Below, piece after piece: positions 1 through 13,100 of a stretch of DNA of 64,000 nt. Source of the DNA: Lepturacanthus savala. Its lineage: Eukaryota > Chordata > Actinopteri > Scombriformes > Trichiuridae. Every line of letters starts with the position of its first letter. Positions within the stretch are counted from its first letter, which is position 1. A program made the position numbers and the translations under genes. The stretch is taken from positions 10,205,690 to 10,269,689 of the forward strand of contig CM060463.1 in the NCBI GenBank assembly GCA_030544235.1, written 5' to 3'. The notes below the pieces were generated by a model, which saw nothing but the letters and a program-made list of their open reading frames with translations, was not told where the DNA came from and made no database searches.

Positions 1-3000
1 GTAGCGTCCACTGCATGCTTGTACACTAAATGGTGCGACAGAACAATGACACAATTCTCATAGAGCAGTGAAAGGATGCAGTGAGACATGGTGCTGGAGA
101 TCATGTGAACAGTATGAGTCGCTGGGAAGTTAGTCCGCAGAATATATAGATTGGTTTGGTTGTGTTTCGTTTCTGAACCGAAGTGATCTATAAAAAAAAA
201 TGTAAAACGTGGAAGTGTAACTTTTTGATGGTAATGAAGCCTTAAAAACAGGAAGAAAGCTGGAGGTGTTGAGGTGTGAAGTGTGCTGGAGCTCTGAGCA
301 GCATCAGTCAAGCAGAGTTTGTTATTCTCAAGTGTGCACTCCTTGAAAACACCTTTTTTTTCACCTTAGTGAAGTGGATGCTCGCCAGTTCCGATACAGG
401 CCGATATTTTTGGTCTTCGAAGGCAGTGTTGATGTATAACATGTATATAAAAAAAACATATGTGGGTGAGTTTATGCAAGAGGAATAAGATTGAATTATG
501 TAGCATCTATTAGGATTATACCCAATCATTGTCAGGGTGAGAAAATAAAAATGCACAAGTAAAAATGTAAACACAGAAGCAAAAGCAAAGCAATGTATTC
601 AGTGTTTTATTCCATTTTTTCCTGTGTGTTGTGTCATATCATTCTATTTGAGTTATATTAACATTATATAGCCCAGAGGAAAGCAGAACTATGGATTAGA
701 CCTTAGTGTTATGTACATATATTTTGATATGAAATAGTAGATAAACACAGCTTGAATGATACTCACTAAAGTGAGACAACATACACAAAAGCAACACTCT
801 GACTGTATTTGACCTGAATGGAATGGAACCATAGTTAGTGCTATTGGTAACACCTGTGTTTACCTACTAGTTCATGTCAATATGGCTGCCATGAAAAAGG
901 TCTATTGTTAGCTACCCAGGTCTTTATTGATTCTCACTTTACAGTTGTTATAGTTTATAGCTGATAGTAAAAACAAAGATGAGTGAGCATATGTTAAAAT
1001 GTATTTCATACCATGTCCACCATATTTGCCCTAATTAAAGCTGATGGTGCTGCATGTGCCTACATTAAATATGAAAAAAATGTGATCAACAAAATCTCCA
1101 GGAGATGCTGGAGCGGATGACCGGGCACAGCAGTCACAGAAAGCATATTCATATATTTTGATGAGCCGGGGTGTGTGACTCTAGTGACCCAAACAGTAAG
1201 TCATATATGACACTATTTCATTCCCGGCAAAATCTGCTGTTGCCATAGTGATATTGACCGTTGTTATGCAACTGCTCTACTTGCAGCGGCAACCTTCACA
1301 AAGCAACGGGCTACGAGGACACACATGTCACACAGCGTTGTAAGCTGGCGATATGATGCAGCGTCACAGTAGATTTATGGATGTGGTGTGATACAGCACA
1401 TGTGCATAAACAGGCCCTGAGGCTGCAGCCAGCATCCCCTCTCCATCCTCTCATCTATCAATCTCTTCTGTGATCACAGCACAGAAACATCACATGTATG
1501 TCCCACTTCAGGACTGACAGCAGCTCTGGGGTCAGCTCATAAACCGTCCTAACCCGGCCCTGACCTACACTCTTAAAGATTAAAGAGTCTGTCAGCTGGA
1601 TCAACTCTTTTACTGGGTTACAGTAAAGGGGTTTGACCTTTTATTCCGAGACCACCACAGGACGTCAGAAGCAAAGCCCCAGACTGACAACAATATATCA
1701 CAGACCATACTCAACCAATAAAAATTGCAGTTTTGCAGAACGTTGCCTGTTCCAGGGAAATGTCAGGAAAAATTAATATTCATACAGTATAATATAGCTT
1801 TAAATTTGTAACCGACAGGTTCAAAACTCATAAGCAGTGTGAATTATACAGTACAGTGTGAATCTGTGAGACCTCACGGGACGAATTATCCACATCCAAA
1901 ACCCAGCAAGCATGTGACAGATGGTTGCAGCAGGAGGTCACTATTTTCAGCATTAACTGAAACAAGCGCACAGTCTGCACAATATGATTTACTCAAACAT
2001 GTGAATACAACCGCCTCGGGACGTGTTTCTGAACTGTGGTGTTATTTAGGTTATGAGTAGCTGTTGATTTGTTCAACATTAAAATAGTTTGAAAAAAAAA
2101 AGAAGACCCTCTAAATTAAACAGATTTGACATCAGCGTGTCAGATGGACGTTTGTGCTGGCGGTAAAGTACATTCCAGAGAGAGAACACTGAAATGGTAA
2201 TGGCCCGTGCACTGTGTTGACACAAGCCTGTGTCTATTTAATAACTCTCCTCCGTGCGGACCACCGCTGCTCCTCACAGCCCAGAGCCTGTGACTCATGA
2301 GAGCAGATGACTCGCCTCGTTCACTTCTCTCTGTCTGCTTCATACTGGTTAGAGGTGACCAGGACTGGATGAGGCGGCTCAGGGTGCCGTTATCCTCCTG
2401 CTGCGAGAACAAACCATCCTCTCTTATTTTAACATCTCTACACCAGATAATTCAGTCTAAGGGAAGTGAGCATGCCTTGGCTAATACTAAACTTTACATG
2501 ATGCAGCTACAGCTCTGGCCCAAACTGAAAAAGGCAGGCGTCCCTCAGTATTGGCATCACTCTGCAGTTATTTTCCTCCACAGCAGGTGGTGGGAGCGGG
2601 TGTCGGCGCCTGCACGTATTGAGTTGCACTCCTACCATACTTTCCAGTTGAGATATTAATTTGTCTTTCAGCATGTGCTCGTACTGCCTGGCCCACAGCG
2701 TTACTCTCATCCATACATGCACACACCCTGGAACCAAACTCACATCCTTGGACATTTGCATGAAATATGACAGTTGCTATCAATCAAACCTGACTGAAAT
2801 GGTCCTGAACGAATTAAAACACACACAGAGCTTAGCACAAACAAAAGTCTTTAATTTCTCCCCCAACAAAATGTGGACAACACAGATATACAGGATAAGA
2901 GGTATCCAAATTTGTCAAATAACAATATTAATTAATATCATTATTGTTACATTAATAACATGGAATGTAGTACTCTCCATTCACATTTTTTGAACTTTTA

Positions 3001-3290
3001 GTTTATTTTATGAAACATGTCAAATAAATAAATAATTCTATAGCATCTGTCTGTGATACCTATATGAATATAGTCTCTTTGAATGGAGATGAACAAGGAA
3101 AGAAGGATGGTAGAATGAACAGGCAAAAGAGAAGACTCCCATCGACTCTGTCCTCATACACATACAACTCCTGCTCTCTCAGATAGCCCTGTCTCATTTT
3201 AAACACACACTGGTTCAGTGCATGTTCGTGTGTGCAAAACGCTGACACTTTCTTTGGAATCAGACACAAGGAAAAACATTTCTACTGTCT
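1..3290. other. Non-coding 3' flank of ip6k2
   Basis: No convincing gene is visible. The stretch is AT-rich with short ORFs lacking family resemblance. It holds one short dispersed repeat (836-920) and one weak exon-like piece on the minus strand near 2346-2400, discussed under findings. The ip6k2 mRNA should end at its right edge. Confidence 0.5.
836..920 (+). repeat. Dispersed repeat related to the 57.8-58.9 kb minisatellite
   Basis: The text GGTAACACCTGTGTTTA, followed by TTCATGTCAATATGGCTGCC and then an AAAAGG run, is matched at the right end of the minisatellite (58836-58950), which carries the same 46-bp-unit core followed by TTTCATGCCAATATGGCTGC and AAAAGG. The two sites therefore share a repeat family, with about one unit here and many units there. 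Confidence 0.6.
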
Positions 3291-3306
3291 CAGACTTCAA
3301 ACTGCT

Positions 3307-3312
3307 TTTATT
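3307..3312 (-). promoter_or_regulatory. Likely poly(A) signal of ip6k2
   Basis: AATAAA on the minus strand, about 300 bases beyond the ip6k2 stop codon. It is the first canonical hexamer after the stop, which would give a 3' UTR of roughly 320 bases. Confidence 0.5.
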
Positions 3313-3611
3313 TGCTGCCTACCCTTTTTTCTTTTTTTTGTCTACTAATGGTGAACTGGGTTAAAACAGAACGATGACAATGGGTAAATCACTGCATCAG
3401 TTACACAGATGACTCTCCTATGTTATTTGCAGGTCTTGTTTTGAGCCCGATGACAGACACACAACAGTAACATTGAGAAGCACCAACGTCAGAAAGGAAG
3501 GGGATCTGATGACAAACCGGCTACAACGAGGTCTAACTTTGAAGAAGAGAGGATAGATGTCTCCGCTCTTCTGTAGTCCAGGCCTCCTCTTTCCACCTGT
3601 GTGTGTGTGTG

Positions 3612-6600
3612 TCAGTCTGTGCTGTAGTTCTCCAGCTCGGAGATGATGGTGATCAGGTTCTGGAGACCGAAGATATACCCGCTGTCCTGGCCCTCGTGGA
3701 CCACGCTGTCCTCCCGATAATGTCTGCAGGTGGTGTGGGCGAAGTCTATCATCCTCACGTCCACCATGGGGCTGCGGGAGTGTGAGCGGGAGAGGCAACC
3801 GGGGCTGAGACCTGAGCTCCCGCTGCTGCTGTTGCTGCTGCTGCTGCTGCCAGAACAACTGTTGCTGCCGTCACTAGACGTGGAGGGGCTGTGAGGAAAA
3901 CCGAGTGCACCCGCTACTTCACCCATCCCCTCCTCTCCTTCCTCCTCCTCCTCCTCCTCCTCCAATTCTGGTTCGTGTCCCGCCTCCTCATCCTCATCCT
4001 CCACATACTCTTCTTCCTCCTCTTCCGACAGACCGTCCTCAGTGTGTCGGCGAGTGTGTTTCCGGTGGTGCACGCCATCATAGATGATGAGGAGGGAGCT
4101 GGAGTAGAAGCGGTAGGATTCGCAGGCTTCCAGGGCGGCTTGCATCTCTCTGAGCCGGAGCAGCACCGGGGAAAGGAGTTCACGGCGCAGCCGCTGACCA
4201 CTGTGGAAGAACTGGAACAGAGCCTCCTTGAAGGCCGGGAGGGTCATCTTGCGGCCGTGGTACTTATTCATGAACATCAGCTGGCCCGTGTCAGACTGGT
4301 AGACCTGAAGGGATAGAGAAAGGACAGGTGGAAGAAAGATTTTACTTTTGCTTATACTGGCTTACACAATAAATGTTGTGTTATGTTATTGAGTTGTTAA
4401 ATGTTGTGTCACAATTTGTGTTGATCATTCTAGTCAACATCTGCATCTGCATTACCTGCATGCCACAAAGACGGACTCCTATTGATGCGGATGTGCTCTG
4501 CTGGCACTTGCGTATCTGCATGGCCTTTTTCTCCTCTGATGCGTCGTCTCCGTGCTGCCGTGTGCCCATTTTCAGGTCCAACACACACGGGACTGTGTGC
4601 CGCCACGTCAGGTTCTCGAGCAGGATGAATTCTGGGAAACTGAGTCAAGGAAGACAAGCTGGAAGAACCCTGGCCTTTTTTCTCTACACTCATATCAGCA
4701 TCTAAGAAGGTTATAGATCTATCTGGATGGAAAAAAAAATTTCCATGGCACTCACATGTATGATACTCACTGTCATATCAAGTCACTAATGGGAGTGCTT
4801 TAGAAATACGACTCCACAGGTAGGACATTGATAGCTAGACATTGTATTACATATCCAGCCTCAGGTACAACCTTGAGTCACCGATAACCACGTTCAAGTC
4901 TCCATTGCGTGTTAATATGCAGGTGTCCTAGTGGCTCGGTTGGCCTCAGCCCTCTGTTGCATTAAATTTACATTTCTCTATAGCAATGAATTATATCTCA
5001 GCAACACTGGGGGGAAAAAAGTAAAGATCTCCGCAAGTGAAAGGATACTGTACTGGTTGCGGTGCTTGGCGTTCTCCTTCATCCTCTGCAGGTGCTGCTG
5101 GTGACACTTGAGGCTCCAGGGGTTGTGTTTGAGCTGTGGGACAGCATTGCTGTGGCTACGCTCCAGTCGGCAGTAGCGCACCTCAGCCTGCTGCAGCCAC
5201 TCCAGCTCCACATCCTCCTGCAGCTTGTGACCGCTAGACGGCGGATGGAAAGAGAGTGCTGCGTTAGTTTTACATAGAAATCAGAAAGAAAAAAAGCACT
5301 CAGTTACTATGTGTGCATATGTGAGGGTGGTTGTTAAACACAGCAGCTGTTATATAGTATATGGAGGATCCCTCTATTCATCCTCCTAGTTATTTCACCA
5401 TTCCTAAGGTCAAGGCTGCCTCTCTAAACTTTCCTTTCTGTTAATGCACAGCTATACATCCACTGCTGTGACGGAACCCTGAGGTGGTGCAAAGGCTACG
5501 GATCAGTCTTGTAGGTTGCATGTGTGCGTCATCAGTCTAGATTATTGTGAATCTCGAGACTACAGCTTTACGATTAATCACTTTGAATATATCAAAGGTT
5601 GTGTAACAGTTCATTGCGTCTTCTCTGGCATCATCTGCGACTTATTCACTTCTTTCACATGACCCTTGATGTCAGTGTGGAAGTGACTCACCTTCTCTCC
5701 GCCTGATACTTAGACTGCACCTTGTAATTCAATGTGAAGTATGGGTCCCTGAGGGTTTTTTCATCTCACCTCTTGTCCTTGTCTTTGCGGGAGTAGCGAC
5801 TTCGTCCATCTTTGCTGTAGTTGTCACTCTCTGCAAACAGTGAGGATGTCATTGTTTTGCCCCACTTGAGCATCTTGCTCTTGGGCTCGCAGTCAGACGA
5901 GGGGTCCTTGTTCTCCAAGTCGGCCGCTGGGTCACTGTGGAGGGGGTAAGCGATGAGGGAAAGTGTCCCTTCCAAATCCTCCTCGAAGCTTACCGACACC
6001 ACACCTGAGACAAGGGCAGAAAGAAAGATATTTGTTATACATCTGTGTCATGGAGCAGTGAAGAAAATATGTCTCTTATGAAGTATCAAAAGACAATTAA
6101 GCTGAGAAGATACAACAAGTTCTTAAGAGCCAAGCATCTCTTATTCCCTTCTTGTTGCTTATTGCATGAGTTACACTTACAGTGTAGTTTGTGTTTACAA
6201 TCACATCTTTGAGACATCTCCTCCAATACCTGGACAAGACTATTACAGACAAGAAGAAGGGACTGAGATATGGAGCTCTCAATGCAACACAGAAAAGGAA
6301 GAAGAAGAGCTGGTCTAAAACACATACACACAGAATCATCTCCTAAGCATGTCAATTAGAAAGAAAAGCAGCAATGTAGAGAAAATATCAGGCCAAACAC
6401 AAAAGACACAAGGCTATTCAACTGAAGTCAGAATGCTGTTTATTACCAACAATTTTATCTCACACAAAATGATGTGCAATGAACATATATATATCACATA
6501 TAAACCCCAAAGCATTAGCACTCATATATACAAAAAGAATAATGATAAAGGTATAATGCGAACAAGCTCGTAGCTTCAGCACCAGACAAAGAGCATAACA

Positions 6601-7993
6601 AATAAGAGGCAGCATTGCAGCAAAGGTCCAGATGATTTCTGACGCCTCCACATCTACATTACAGTCATTCCAACGGAAGATTTATATTTGCACAATTGTT
6701 TGGATCATAAACAGCCAAACCCCTCCTCATGGTTCCATAATATGGTTGAAGGAGAAGCCGATATAAAGTGAAGGCGAAATGAAGATAAAGCAGTGAAAAA
6801 GCTGACACTGAATATGAAGGCACTGTTGCCAAAGGTGAGGATGGCAAAGCAAGAGAAGGAAGACGGAGGCTGGTTGTAATATCATCCTGTGATCACATGA
6901 TTAATTGATCTGTTCGCTGTATTTTGGAGGTGAACATTAAAAGCAGCTGGGAGGCTTTTAGGACAATCGGAGGAAAGTGATTGCCTTGGAAAATATCAGC
7001 TTTCACTTCCCTATTGGGGACACAAAGGAAACAGCTGTACACATGCTGACACGTGAAGCAGCATCTTAAAGGACATATAAAGGAGATGTGTGACAGTAGA
7101 TTGAATCAAGGTGTAGATTCTTATTATTCACTGTTGAGATTCACAGTTCAGTGACTTTAACCGACCTCACACTGAATGAATGAGGACAAAAAACAAGACA
7201 TGTGAGGAGGAAGTCACTTGTTTAACCAGTCCAACAGTCTTTACATGTCAATGTCACACATCATGGTTCATGTCAGAGATCCTAAAGAATGCATGGAGGA
7301 GGGTAATCTGTCAGGTTTGGCTCTTTGATGCCCTGCCTGTGGTGGCCTCTACAGGTGAACTTGTGGTCTCTCTGGCAGCTGTTTGGATTTCTGGATCCGA
7401 ACGAGGAGGGGGTCTCACTTTGTTCCTTTTTCACCAAGCTTGTCGTGTGGCAGGAAAAGATGCAGAAGCCCCTACCTGCTCACCTGGATTAGTGTGCTAA
7501 TACACTGTCCTGTTTGCAGGAGGCCTGCTTGCATTTTCTACTGTAGCCCCCTCCTGTGGTGTGATGTGGTACTGCTGCTACAGGCAGACAACTAGAAACA
7601 ACACTGGAGCAGCTGCAGGAGCTTCTGCTCTTAAAAATCTCTAAAATGTGCACATGTTGCAAAACAAGCTTCAGAAACGCAAGACATGTATGCAACCATC
7701 TACCCTGATGTCCAAAATGATGCACATAAAGCAGCAGAAAAAAACAGATGATGACACAAAAAAACACAACAACCACAGCACAGATTAGATAGCTTTCTTT
7801 ACCTTTATACTGGGGGGTAAACTTCCTCATCGCAGCAGGGAGACTCTTGTAGAACTGATGCTCACGGGGGATGAGGGGCTTGCAGATGGTCTGCTCGCCG
7901 AAACGCAGGACGCAGGAATGTCCCCCCACCTGGTGCACGAAGGGCTCAAGCATCACTCCTTTCTCCATGTAGCACTGTTGGTGCTGCAGCTGC

Positions 7994-8034
<41 letters not shown>

Positions 8035-8094
8035 CTTTTGCTTTTTCTCTGCATCCATGGCCTCCTGGGCCTGAGCCTCTACAGCCGGACTCAT
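3612..8094 (-). CDS. ip6k2: Inositol hexakisphosphate kinase 2 (five coding exons)
   Basis: Phosphorylates InsP6 to the pyrophosphate 5-InsP7. Coding exons, in transcript order: 7803-8094, 5770-6004, 5049-5233, 4456-4631 and 3612-4304. All junctions are GT/AG and the phases agree, giving about 526 residues. The start MSPA and the nearby VMLEPFVHQVGGHSCVLRF match the IP6K2 N-terminus. The inositol-phosphate-kinase motif PxxxDxKxG is PCVLDLKMG at residues 252-260, SSLLIIYDG follows, and the catalytic IDF is at 482-484. The C-terminus (DFAHTTC, EDSVVHEGQDSGYIFGLQ) is IP6K2-like rather than IP6K1-like. The protein is about 100 residues longer than human IP6K2 (426) because of a Q15 run at residues 21-35 and a Glu- then Ser-rich insert in the last exon between the SSLL and IDF motifs. 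The family call is secure; which teleost paralogue (a or b) is not. Confidence 0.95.
7990..8034 (-). repeat. CAG/CAA repeat coding polyglutamine in ip6k2
   Basis: Fifteen consecutive Gln codons (CAG with two CAA interruptions) in the first coding exon, followed by a looser L-Q-H-Q-Q. They lie between the MSPA start and the conserved VMLEPFVHQ block, in a linker expected to be disordered. Confidence 0.9.
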
Positions 8095-8604
8095 CCTCCT
8101 CTGGCCCTGACCACACTACCGCGGGCATTAGCCTCCTCACGCACGCACACACAATGTGGTGGGGGCCCTGTCTGGCAGGGACACGCACTCACTCGCACAC
8201 TGCGGATCCACACAGACTAGAACTGATCCTGGTATCTCCCATTAAGATGCCCAGAAGCCTTTGCTGTGACGGTGATCGGTTTCGTCTGTGCACTCGGGGA
8301 TTCGGCTGGTCGAAAAACAAAAGGCAGGAAGGAGGAAATAGAAGAGAAACAAAAGAAGCAGCTCAGGTTTAATGGATGTTTAAATCCCTTGCGTCTTCCT
8401 GTCTGGTAACTTGAGCAGCTGAGCAGAACAAAAAAAAAATAATTTTAAAAAACTTTTATGTCCGTGAGTGTTGAGGTTTAGACTTGTGCTGCAGTGGAAG
8501 GATAGCAGCAGAGACAGATCCTGCTAGTGCCTCCGCTGCAAACTGAGAGATCTCTGACAGCTAAGAACTGGCTCTGGACTGGTAAAGCTCTCACAAGCCT
8601 GACA

Positions 8605-8640
8605 CTGGGCCCGCCCCTGTCACAGGAAATCCACCAATCA
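8605..8640 (-). promoter_or_regulatory. Candidate proximal promoter of ip6k2
   Basis: On the minus strand an ATTGG (inverted CCAAT) box at 8634-8638 is followed by GGGGCGGG (8610-8617), about 520 bases upstream of the ip6k2 start codon. I found no strong splice acceptor between this patch and the ATG, so the 5' UTR may be continuous with the first coding exon. The start site is inferred. Confidence 0.35.
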
Positions 8641-8730
8641 GGAGCAATCGAAGCATGTTGTTGGGTGGTAACCCTGAGAGGGAAAGAAGCAAGCAAACAA
8701 AGACAGTGGTGGGAGGGTGGAGTTTTGAGG

Positions 8731-8746
8731 GGAGAGAGAGAGAGAC

Positions 8747-8780
<34 letters not shown>

Positions 8781-8781
8781 G
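8731..8781 (+). repeat. GA-rich microsatellite
   Basis: GA dinucleotide run with GACA interruptions, just upstream of the candidate ip6k2 promoter. Confidence 0.9.
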
Positions 8782-10079
8782 AATAAAAACAAAGAGGCAG
8801 GGAGAAGCTGAACTCAGCTGTTTTTCTCTCTATGTGACAGCAGTGTCTTTAATTTTTCAACTGACTGAATTAAATATCGGAAATATTGTTACATTGGTGG
8901 AAAATATTTTTTATGTAAAAATGCTCATCATTTATTAAAATTATTCTGATGAAGAGCATAAAAAATATATGAACATGTGGCTAAGAATTTTGACTACTTG
9001 TGTTTATTTTGCATTATTATATTGTTATACATACATTATAATTGTACCTTCTTTAACTATAGGATCTACAGCCGTAAAAGCACTCAACCAGGCAACTTTC
9101 TTCATATACAGTAAATTCATATTTTGGTTGTCCACAAATAAGTGATATTCTTATTCTTCTTAGTATAGCTCACTTGAATACTAAATTGAAGGATTTACAG
9201 AAACTGAAAGAGAAGAAGATACACCTGGCAACAAAGGTGAGGGTGTGGTGTGATGAAGATAGAGTGGGGGGAGGAGAGGTGGAGCAGGGGTTTTGCTAAG
9301 AGCTTGTGCCGTAGTCAGAGTGGAAACTATAATCCTCATCTCGCACCCTCCCGGTGCGTCTTGACAGATTAACGTAGCCAAGAAAAAGAACATCTGAGTT
9401 AGTCACTCACTGCTGTCGCCATTCATGCCCAGCCGGTGTTTTGTCCTTGCGTGCATGTGTGTGTGCATGTGAAGTGTACAGTACATTACAGTCGGACACT
9501 GGCTGGCTGCGCGGGGACCAGAGTCAGAAAGCCCAGCACTAATCTCCCTAATCCTGCCTCTTGAAAAACAAGAGGAAAATAGGCCATGACAAACAAGGAG
9601 AAAATAGCCACAGTTTAACTTAAGCATACATATACTGTACATAAGCAAAGCTTCATCAGGGGGGCCCCTGTAACTCCTCAGCACCTCCTACATGCCACTG
9701 CTCCAATATCTTTTATCAATGGACACAATATTGATAGATCTCTCATATCTCAGCAGCTCCCTGAGATCACTGCTTTGATGGAAAACAAAAAAATAAACTT
9801 TGGAAGCTAAAACATTTCCACTTTCCTTAGCCAGATGCTGGGACTAGTTGGCACAAAAATGAGTGATCAGAACTGTAAATAAACCCAACATTTAAGTGAT
9901 TTAATCTTTAAGAAATAAATCTTAAAATGTGTTGATTAAAAACGTGCACAATGAAACAATGAAGCCCAACCTGAAAAAGTGATTTAGGAGCATGCAGAGG
10001 AAATGAAGTTGTTTGTGCCATGACCTTGACAGAAATAGGCCAAGCACAGCATGCTAGCAGTTTGGTTCCAGCATCTCAC

Positions 10080-10148
10080 CTCCACACGGCTCTCCAGAGT
10101 CGTCGTAGTTTGAGGAACGCCTGCTGACAGCATCAGAGGTTATTCGAC
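10080..10148 (-). other. Candidate 69-nt exon, gene unknown
   Basis: On the minus strand a strong acceptor (CCTCTCTCTTTTTGTCTAG) precedes 69 bases with one open frame, ending at a strong donor GGAG|GTGAGA. The open frame reads RITSDAVSRRSSNYDDSGE followed by PCG, with symmetrical phase (two bases in, one base out), so the exon could be skipped without a frameshift. I do not recognise the peptide. The serine/arginine-rich SRRSS resembles a basophilic kinase site. No partner exon with matching phase was identified with confidence. Confidence 0.35.
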
Positions 10149-13100
10149 CTAGACAAAAAGAGAGAGGACTGATTTTAATTTATCAAACAAGGTACATAAG
10201 GAAACAGCTTTTCAGATGCCTTTTGTTTGTTCTCTCCTTCCAAGTCAAATGATCATAGTTCGATCAATAAGTAGAATATGTTTAGGCTGAAAAATAAACC
10301 CAAATCATTTAGATTCCACATGCTTGAACTGAGCTGATGATCTCAGAGTCTAAAAATACTTTGATTAAACTAAAACGCGGAGTATATATAGGGTTACTGG
10401 AGGGCTGGAACTTTATGTAGTGATAAGTATGAGTGGAGGTCACCAGTCCAACTGTAGCTGTGACCAATGAAGTCACAACACTATATTGGACAGAATCATT
10501 GTCTTTCTAGATGTTCTTTGCATATCTCGACAACTGTTCATCTGGTCAAGTTTACACTTGGCGGATTTATATATATAGACCTATATCTATGTATTATATA
10601 GATTTATTTAGTCAGAGATTGTCTAAAATTTTGATTTTTGTCCATGTCTGTTTTTTCCCCACCGAATCGTCACCAGTTTGGTGCAGAACATCTCTGGACC
10701 AAACCAGAAAAAGTTAGTACTTTGGATTTTTGATATTCCATACAGTTGTGCAGTAACTGACCCTCAAAGTTTATTCAGATGTTGTTGGCAGGTCTTATAT
10801 TACATTATGTCATATCACTGGAATGCATTGTGCCATTACAACCACACTTGGTGGGCATATGTAAATACGATGTCTGACGGACCATGAGGAAAAACGTGGT
10901 GCTGCAGCAGCTTCATCTAAATATAGAGGAGGGTATTTCTGTATGTTCCTGTACATATGTATGACATATATTCACAGATCTCGAGAACTGTTCATCAATC
11001 AACTTTACACTCAGAGTGTATAAGCAGCACTTCTGGGGCCAAGCAATCAGCCTGTTCTGAACAGGCAGCGCACTAGTGATTTATGAAGGAAATTGCACTA
11101 GGCATACAGTGAGCCTAGAAACGCCTTTACTGGGTCTTTCATTACTGGTTTCTTCTGCCTGTGTTTAGTGACATGTCCAGTTGACCACATGTGCATTTCT
11201 TGACTTGTACAGGAAAAGTGCAGCATGGAAGACATAAAAACTGATATGAGGAGAAGGAGAATCTATCCTTGTGGATCCAGAAATCAAATCACTATGTCAC
11301 CTCCAATACAATATGTACCGATGTATTACCCCCTGCTCCATATTCAGTGCTAATCAGAGTCAAAACCATGCAGACAACTGTCTCAACATCCTCACCGTGA
11401 TTAACACATTCACTGAGCTCAGCAGGCTCACTTAGCAAACCTAAGCTGTCAGCTTTTATCTATAAACAACAACAGTGCAGCAAAGGGGACAGAGTGAGAG
11501 CAGGTATGTCGCTGAAGTTATCAAGTGACAAGCGGTTGAAGTTACACTGAATCAAAGCCACAGCAGCTCCACAGGGCTTTACAGCACATTCAGGCATCCT
11601 AGAAACGTGATCGGAAGATCTGTTGGTATCGAGAGGAGGCCTGTACACCCGGATGGTTTGTAAGTTGAGGGGGGGCTGCAGGAAGTGTAGGGCGGTGATG
11701 TAAGTCTTTTGCCCTTGTGCAGCCATGGACTTTGGAGGAGGAGGAGGAGGCTAATATAGAGGTGCTGAGTGAATTTAGATATAAAACAGATGATCAAGAT
11801 ATGGAGGCATTAGAGGGCAACATGAAGGGCACAGAAATAAAGAGCACAAATACACAGACACACACATGCACACTTAGATATATACATCTAATAAATTTAT
11901 TTTCTCTATTATTATGTCCCCAGTTCCCAGAACCAGCTCAATATCCATTTTTGTATTGTTGTTGACCTTATCTCATCCAAGAGCCTTAAAAGATTTGGCA
12001 TGAGACAAGTAATCTGAATGAGGTGGCATGGGTCTGGATTTATCTGGACTGGTTTACGCACTGGCCAAAGAGAAATGTAGCATAGACACATCGACTCATG
12101 TCCATCCTGTGCAGAACCTATAGCGTAGAAGATCAGTCAGAAGCCATGAGCATCACACACACACACAGAAACAGAAACAGCAATAGAGCCTGCACAACAA
12201 ATCCTTAAGAAGACACAACAAGTAAACACAGTCACACACATGCACGCACGCTCTACCTCTGCTGGTAAACAAAGGTTTTACGTATGTGGTGATTTTACAA
12301 ATGAATGACTTACATCACATCACACCAGATAATCCCACAAACCAAATCCTCAAGGGTCACCAAACACCCGAGCCCCCACTAAAAATACCACGTTGTTGGC
12401 GATTCGGGCTTTGCTATTAATACACAAAGTCTGCTCCAAGAGACAAATAAACACAGGGATCAGACAGAGGGGAAACAATTCACTGGCTGCCACCATATCT
12501 GCTAAATAGGGCAGAGATAGAGGTTGCTATACTGAGTCTCGGTGAGAAAACCTATTTTCTCTAAGACTGTACGGTGATGGTACGAGTTTGTAATAATCCC
12601 TGTATATCAATACCATACACAGTTAAAACTATGCACTTTGATAGTTAGCAGAGGCACAAGTGGGGGTTGTTGAGGTCATTCCACACACACGCCCATCCTG
12701 GAACAGTTTCCTGTCTGACATCTTTCGTCTCTTCCTGAACAGGGAGGTTAAAGACGCTAAATCTGACAAAAGCAGAAGAGATAGAAAATGAAGCAGATTT
12801 GAGTACTGTGATAAAGAAAAGAAGCCAGAGTGAGATTATGATGAAAGGAATACACAAAAGGTTTTGGCCTGCTTATCAACCTAATTAAGTTTTCAATGAG
12901 AAGTGCAGGACCTAATTATTCTGATGTCCTTGATTAATCATAGTATGGTGAGTATAGTAACTGTGTTATTCTAAAAATAGAGAAAATTGGTACAAAATTG
13001 TTTAAAACACTTTAATTCATTAATACCACTACATCTATAGGTTTACAATCTTAATACAGTTGATAGAGCTCATCTTATTTCAGGAGCTATATTCATGTTT

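Noticed and set aside
3612..4316. Overlapping plus-strand frames opposite the last ip6k2 exon
   Set aside because: Their leucine/proline-rich products are the antisense of the Glu/Ser repeats of the kinase.
9403..9560. Minus-strand frame with a GTGAGT donor after ATGAATGGCGACAGCA
   Set aside because: Could be an upstream ip6k2 exon, but no matching acceptor or protein similarity was found, so it was not called.
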